Source: Kiritimatiellia bacterium
Lineage (GTDB): Bacteria; Verrucomicrobiota; Kiritimatiellia; RFP12; UBA1067
DNA length: 15,671 nt
Assembly (NCBI GenBank): GCA_900767325.1
Contig: CAAFYT010000027.1
Location: 1-15,671 of the forward strand
Direction of reading: 5' to 3'
In this document: positions 14,847-15,671 of the stretch, piece by piece
Layout: every line of letters begins with the position of its first letter
Position numbering within the stretch: the stretch's first letter is position 1
The notes under the pieces: model-generated
Told to the model about the DNA's origin: nothing
The model's database searches: none
The model's input: only the letters and a program-made list of their open reading frames with translations
Translations under genes and position numbers: made by a program

Positions 14847-15465
14847 GTGCCTTTTTGAGATAAGGCAGATAGACCCGGGTATAGGTCACGAGACTCCACA
14901 GCGTCAGCGCGATGAGGAGCGCCTCCACCGCCAGACAGCTCCAGAGCCACGGCCGATTCCAGCTCGACGGGCACATCCTGTGGAAGCAGCAGTACATGTA
15001 CACCCACCCCGCGCCGGGAAACGACAGCGCCGTGCGGACCTTTCCCAGCCACATCGCCGCCACATCGGCCCCGTACATCGCGCCGACCGAACGGATGAAC
15101 GTCACCCACGTGTCGCGCAGCATGTAGAGGATCGTGAACAGCAGCATCGCCAGCGCGTGGCCCTCGCTCTCGCCCTGATGCGCGATCTGCCAGACGAGCG
15201 CGGGAAACGCCACGAGGTAGAAGACCTTGTCCATCAGCGGATCGGCCATCTTCCCCATCGTCGAGACGACGTTCCACTTGCGCGCGAGATGGCCGTCGAA
15301 CGCGTCCGTAAGCCCCGAAAGGAGCATCATCAGGCAGGCGCCGAGCGCGAGCGCGAGCCCGCCCCGGTACTCCTGCGCCAGCGCGAACACGAGCCACGCG
15401 AAGATGAGCGGCACGCGCGAGAAGGTCAGCGCTGTCACAAGGCGCGATCGACCCCGCTCCGTCAC
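14833..15465 (-). CDS. pgsA: CDP-diacylglycerol--glycerol-3-phosphate 3-phosphatidyltransferase (CDP-alcohol phosphatidyltransferase)
   Basis: Makes phosphatidylglycerophosphate, the precursor of phosphatidylglycerol and cardiolipin, at the inner membrane. 210 residues with several membrane helices. The full CDP-alcohol phosphotransferase motif is present: D54-xx-D57G58-xx-A61R62-x8-G71-xxx-D75-xxx-D79 (DAFDGHLARKW, then GKMADPLMD). The later MLRDTWVTFIRS and WLGKVRT fit PgsA better than Pss or choline-type enzymes. The start is GTG 15465, overlapping the stop of the upstream coiled-coil gene by four bases (GTGA), with no obvious ribosome site, so coupling is likely. The C-terminal tail is basic (KKALERK). 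The exact substrate is inferred from family resemblance. Confidence 0.88.
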   Translation of the reverse strand: MTERGRSRLVTALTFSRVPLIFAWLVFALAQEYRGGLALALGACLMMLLSGLTDAFDGHLARKWNVVSTMGKMADPLMDKVFYLVAFPALVWQIAHQGESEGHALAMLLFTILYMLRDTWVTFIRSVGAMYGADVAAMWLGKVRTALSFPGAGWVYMYCCFHRMCPSSWNRPWLWSCLAVEALLIALTLWSLVTYTRVYLPYLKKALERK

Positions 15466-15641
15466 GACTGCGAAAGACCCTCCGAGACCACGTCCTGCAT
15501 CGCGCCGAGCGCCTCCTGCAGCCGAACCAGGCGCGACTTGAGCGACTGGATCTCGAGCTCCGCCTTCTGATAGTTGCGCCGCGTGGCGAAGAGCTGCTTT
15601 AAGATTTCGCCAGGATCAAGATCAAGATCGTGGAGATCCAT
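15462..15641 (-). CDS. Small acidic coiled-coil protein, possibly the C-terminal end of a longer gene
   Basis: I do not recognise this protein. From ATG 15641 it is 59 residues: an acidic head (MDLHDLDLDPGEIL) and then one long amphipathic helix with heptad-like spacing (about 15-50, containing LFATRRNYQKAELEIQSLK and RLVRLQEALGAMQ). The stop overlaps the pgsA GTG. The frame stays open upstream to 15650, where genomic sequence ends and adapter begins, so the true start may lie beyond the contig. GAGGGG sits almost against the ATG, too close for a good ribosome site, which leaves the start uncertain. It could be a small cytosolic coiled-coil protein or the end of a larger one. Confidence 0.5.
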   Translation of the reverse strand: MDLHDLDLDPGEILKQLFATRRNYQKAELEIQSLKSRLVRLQEALGAMQDVVSEGLSQS

Positions 15642-15650
15642 CCCCTCGGG

Positions 15651-15671
15651 AGATCGGAAGAGCGTCGTGTA
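15651..15671. other. Illumina sequencing adapter left at the contig end (not genomic)
   Basis: The final 21 bases begin AGATCGGAAGAGC, the common Illumina TruSeq adapter core, and continue GTCGTGTA exactly as in the universal adapter. Genomic sequence therefore ends at or just before 15650. No biological feature should be called here, and the upstream frame of the coiled-coil gene cannot be followed through it. Confidence 0.96.

Noticed and set aside
1..15671. CRISPR array, tRNA/rRNA, insertion sequence, prophage or toxin-antitoxin module
   Set aside because: No regularly spaced repeats, structural RNA signatures, transposase or integrase motifs, or paired small toxin/antitoxin genes were seen on either strand.

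Overview
This is a gene-dense, GC-rich stretch in which all 14 supported genes lie on the minus strand and are read from high to low coordinates. No intergenic gap exceeds about 50 bases. The right end carries 21 bases of Illumina adapter (15651-15671), so the window ends at an assembly-contig end, very likely from a metagenome. The genes suggest a Gram-negative-type bacterium: an MCE/Mla lipid-transport operon, a type II-style pseudopilin and a MoxR/Bat operon. The pseudopilin N-terminus, the moxR-DUF58-DUF4381-like-batA order and fucose mutarotase are compatible with a gut member of the PVC group, perhaps Kiritimatiellota or Verrucomicrobiota. That placement is inference; there is no rRNA to anchor it.

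Layout in the direction of transcription (right to left). (1) 15650-14833: the end of a small coiled-coil gene overlapping pgsA, which makes phosphatidylglycerophosphate. (2) 14784-11856: a pseudopilin gene with a near-consensus promoter, followed 4 bases later by priA, the replication-restart helicase. (3) 11844-7146: mlaE-mlaF-mlaD (permease, ATPase and substrate-binding MCE protein), then an exported HExxH zinc-peptidase-like protein, then gluQRS for tRNA-Asp queuosine glutamylation, all overlapping or within 4 bases. (4) 7117-4779: fucU (L-fucose mutarotase) and dnaG (primase). (5) 4721-966: moxR, DUF58, a DUF4381-like membrane protein and batA, overlapping or almost touching. (6) 933-1: a small single-span membrane protein and nadC, which runs off the left end.

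Five groups begin with a recognisable sigma-70-type promoter. Three carry the identical element TGGTATAATT. Two of those (before fucU and before mlaE) have the preceding gene's TAA stop inside the -10 box, and the other promoters have their -35 box on the preceding stop or last codons. I see no convincing Rho-independent terminators, so read-through between groups is likely.

I found no rRNA, tRNA, CRISPR array, transposase, phage gene or toxin-antitoxin pair. Most of the content is conserved housekeeping. The less ordinary points are the MCE operon carrying an uncharacterised exported metallopeptidase-like protein, essential replication genes (priA, dnaG) placed second behind unrelated leader genes, promoters embedded in stop codons with near-leaderless starts, and a Bat operon reduced to a single VWA gene.
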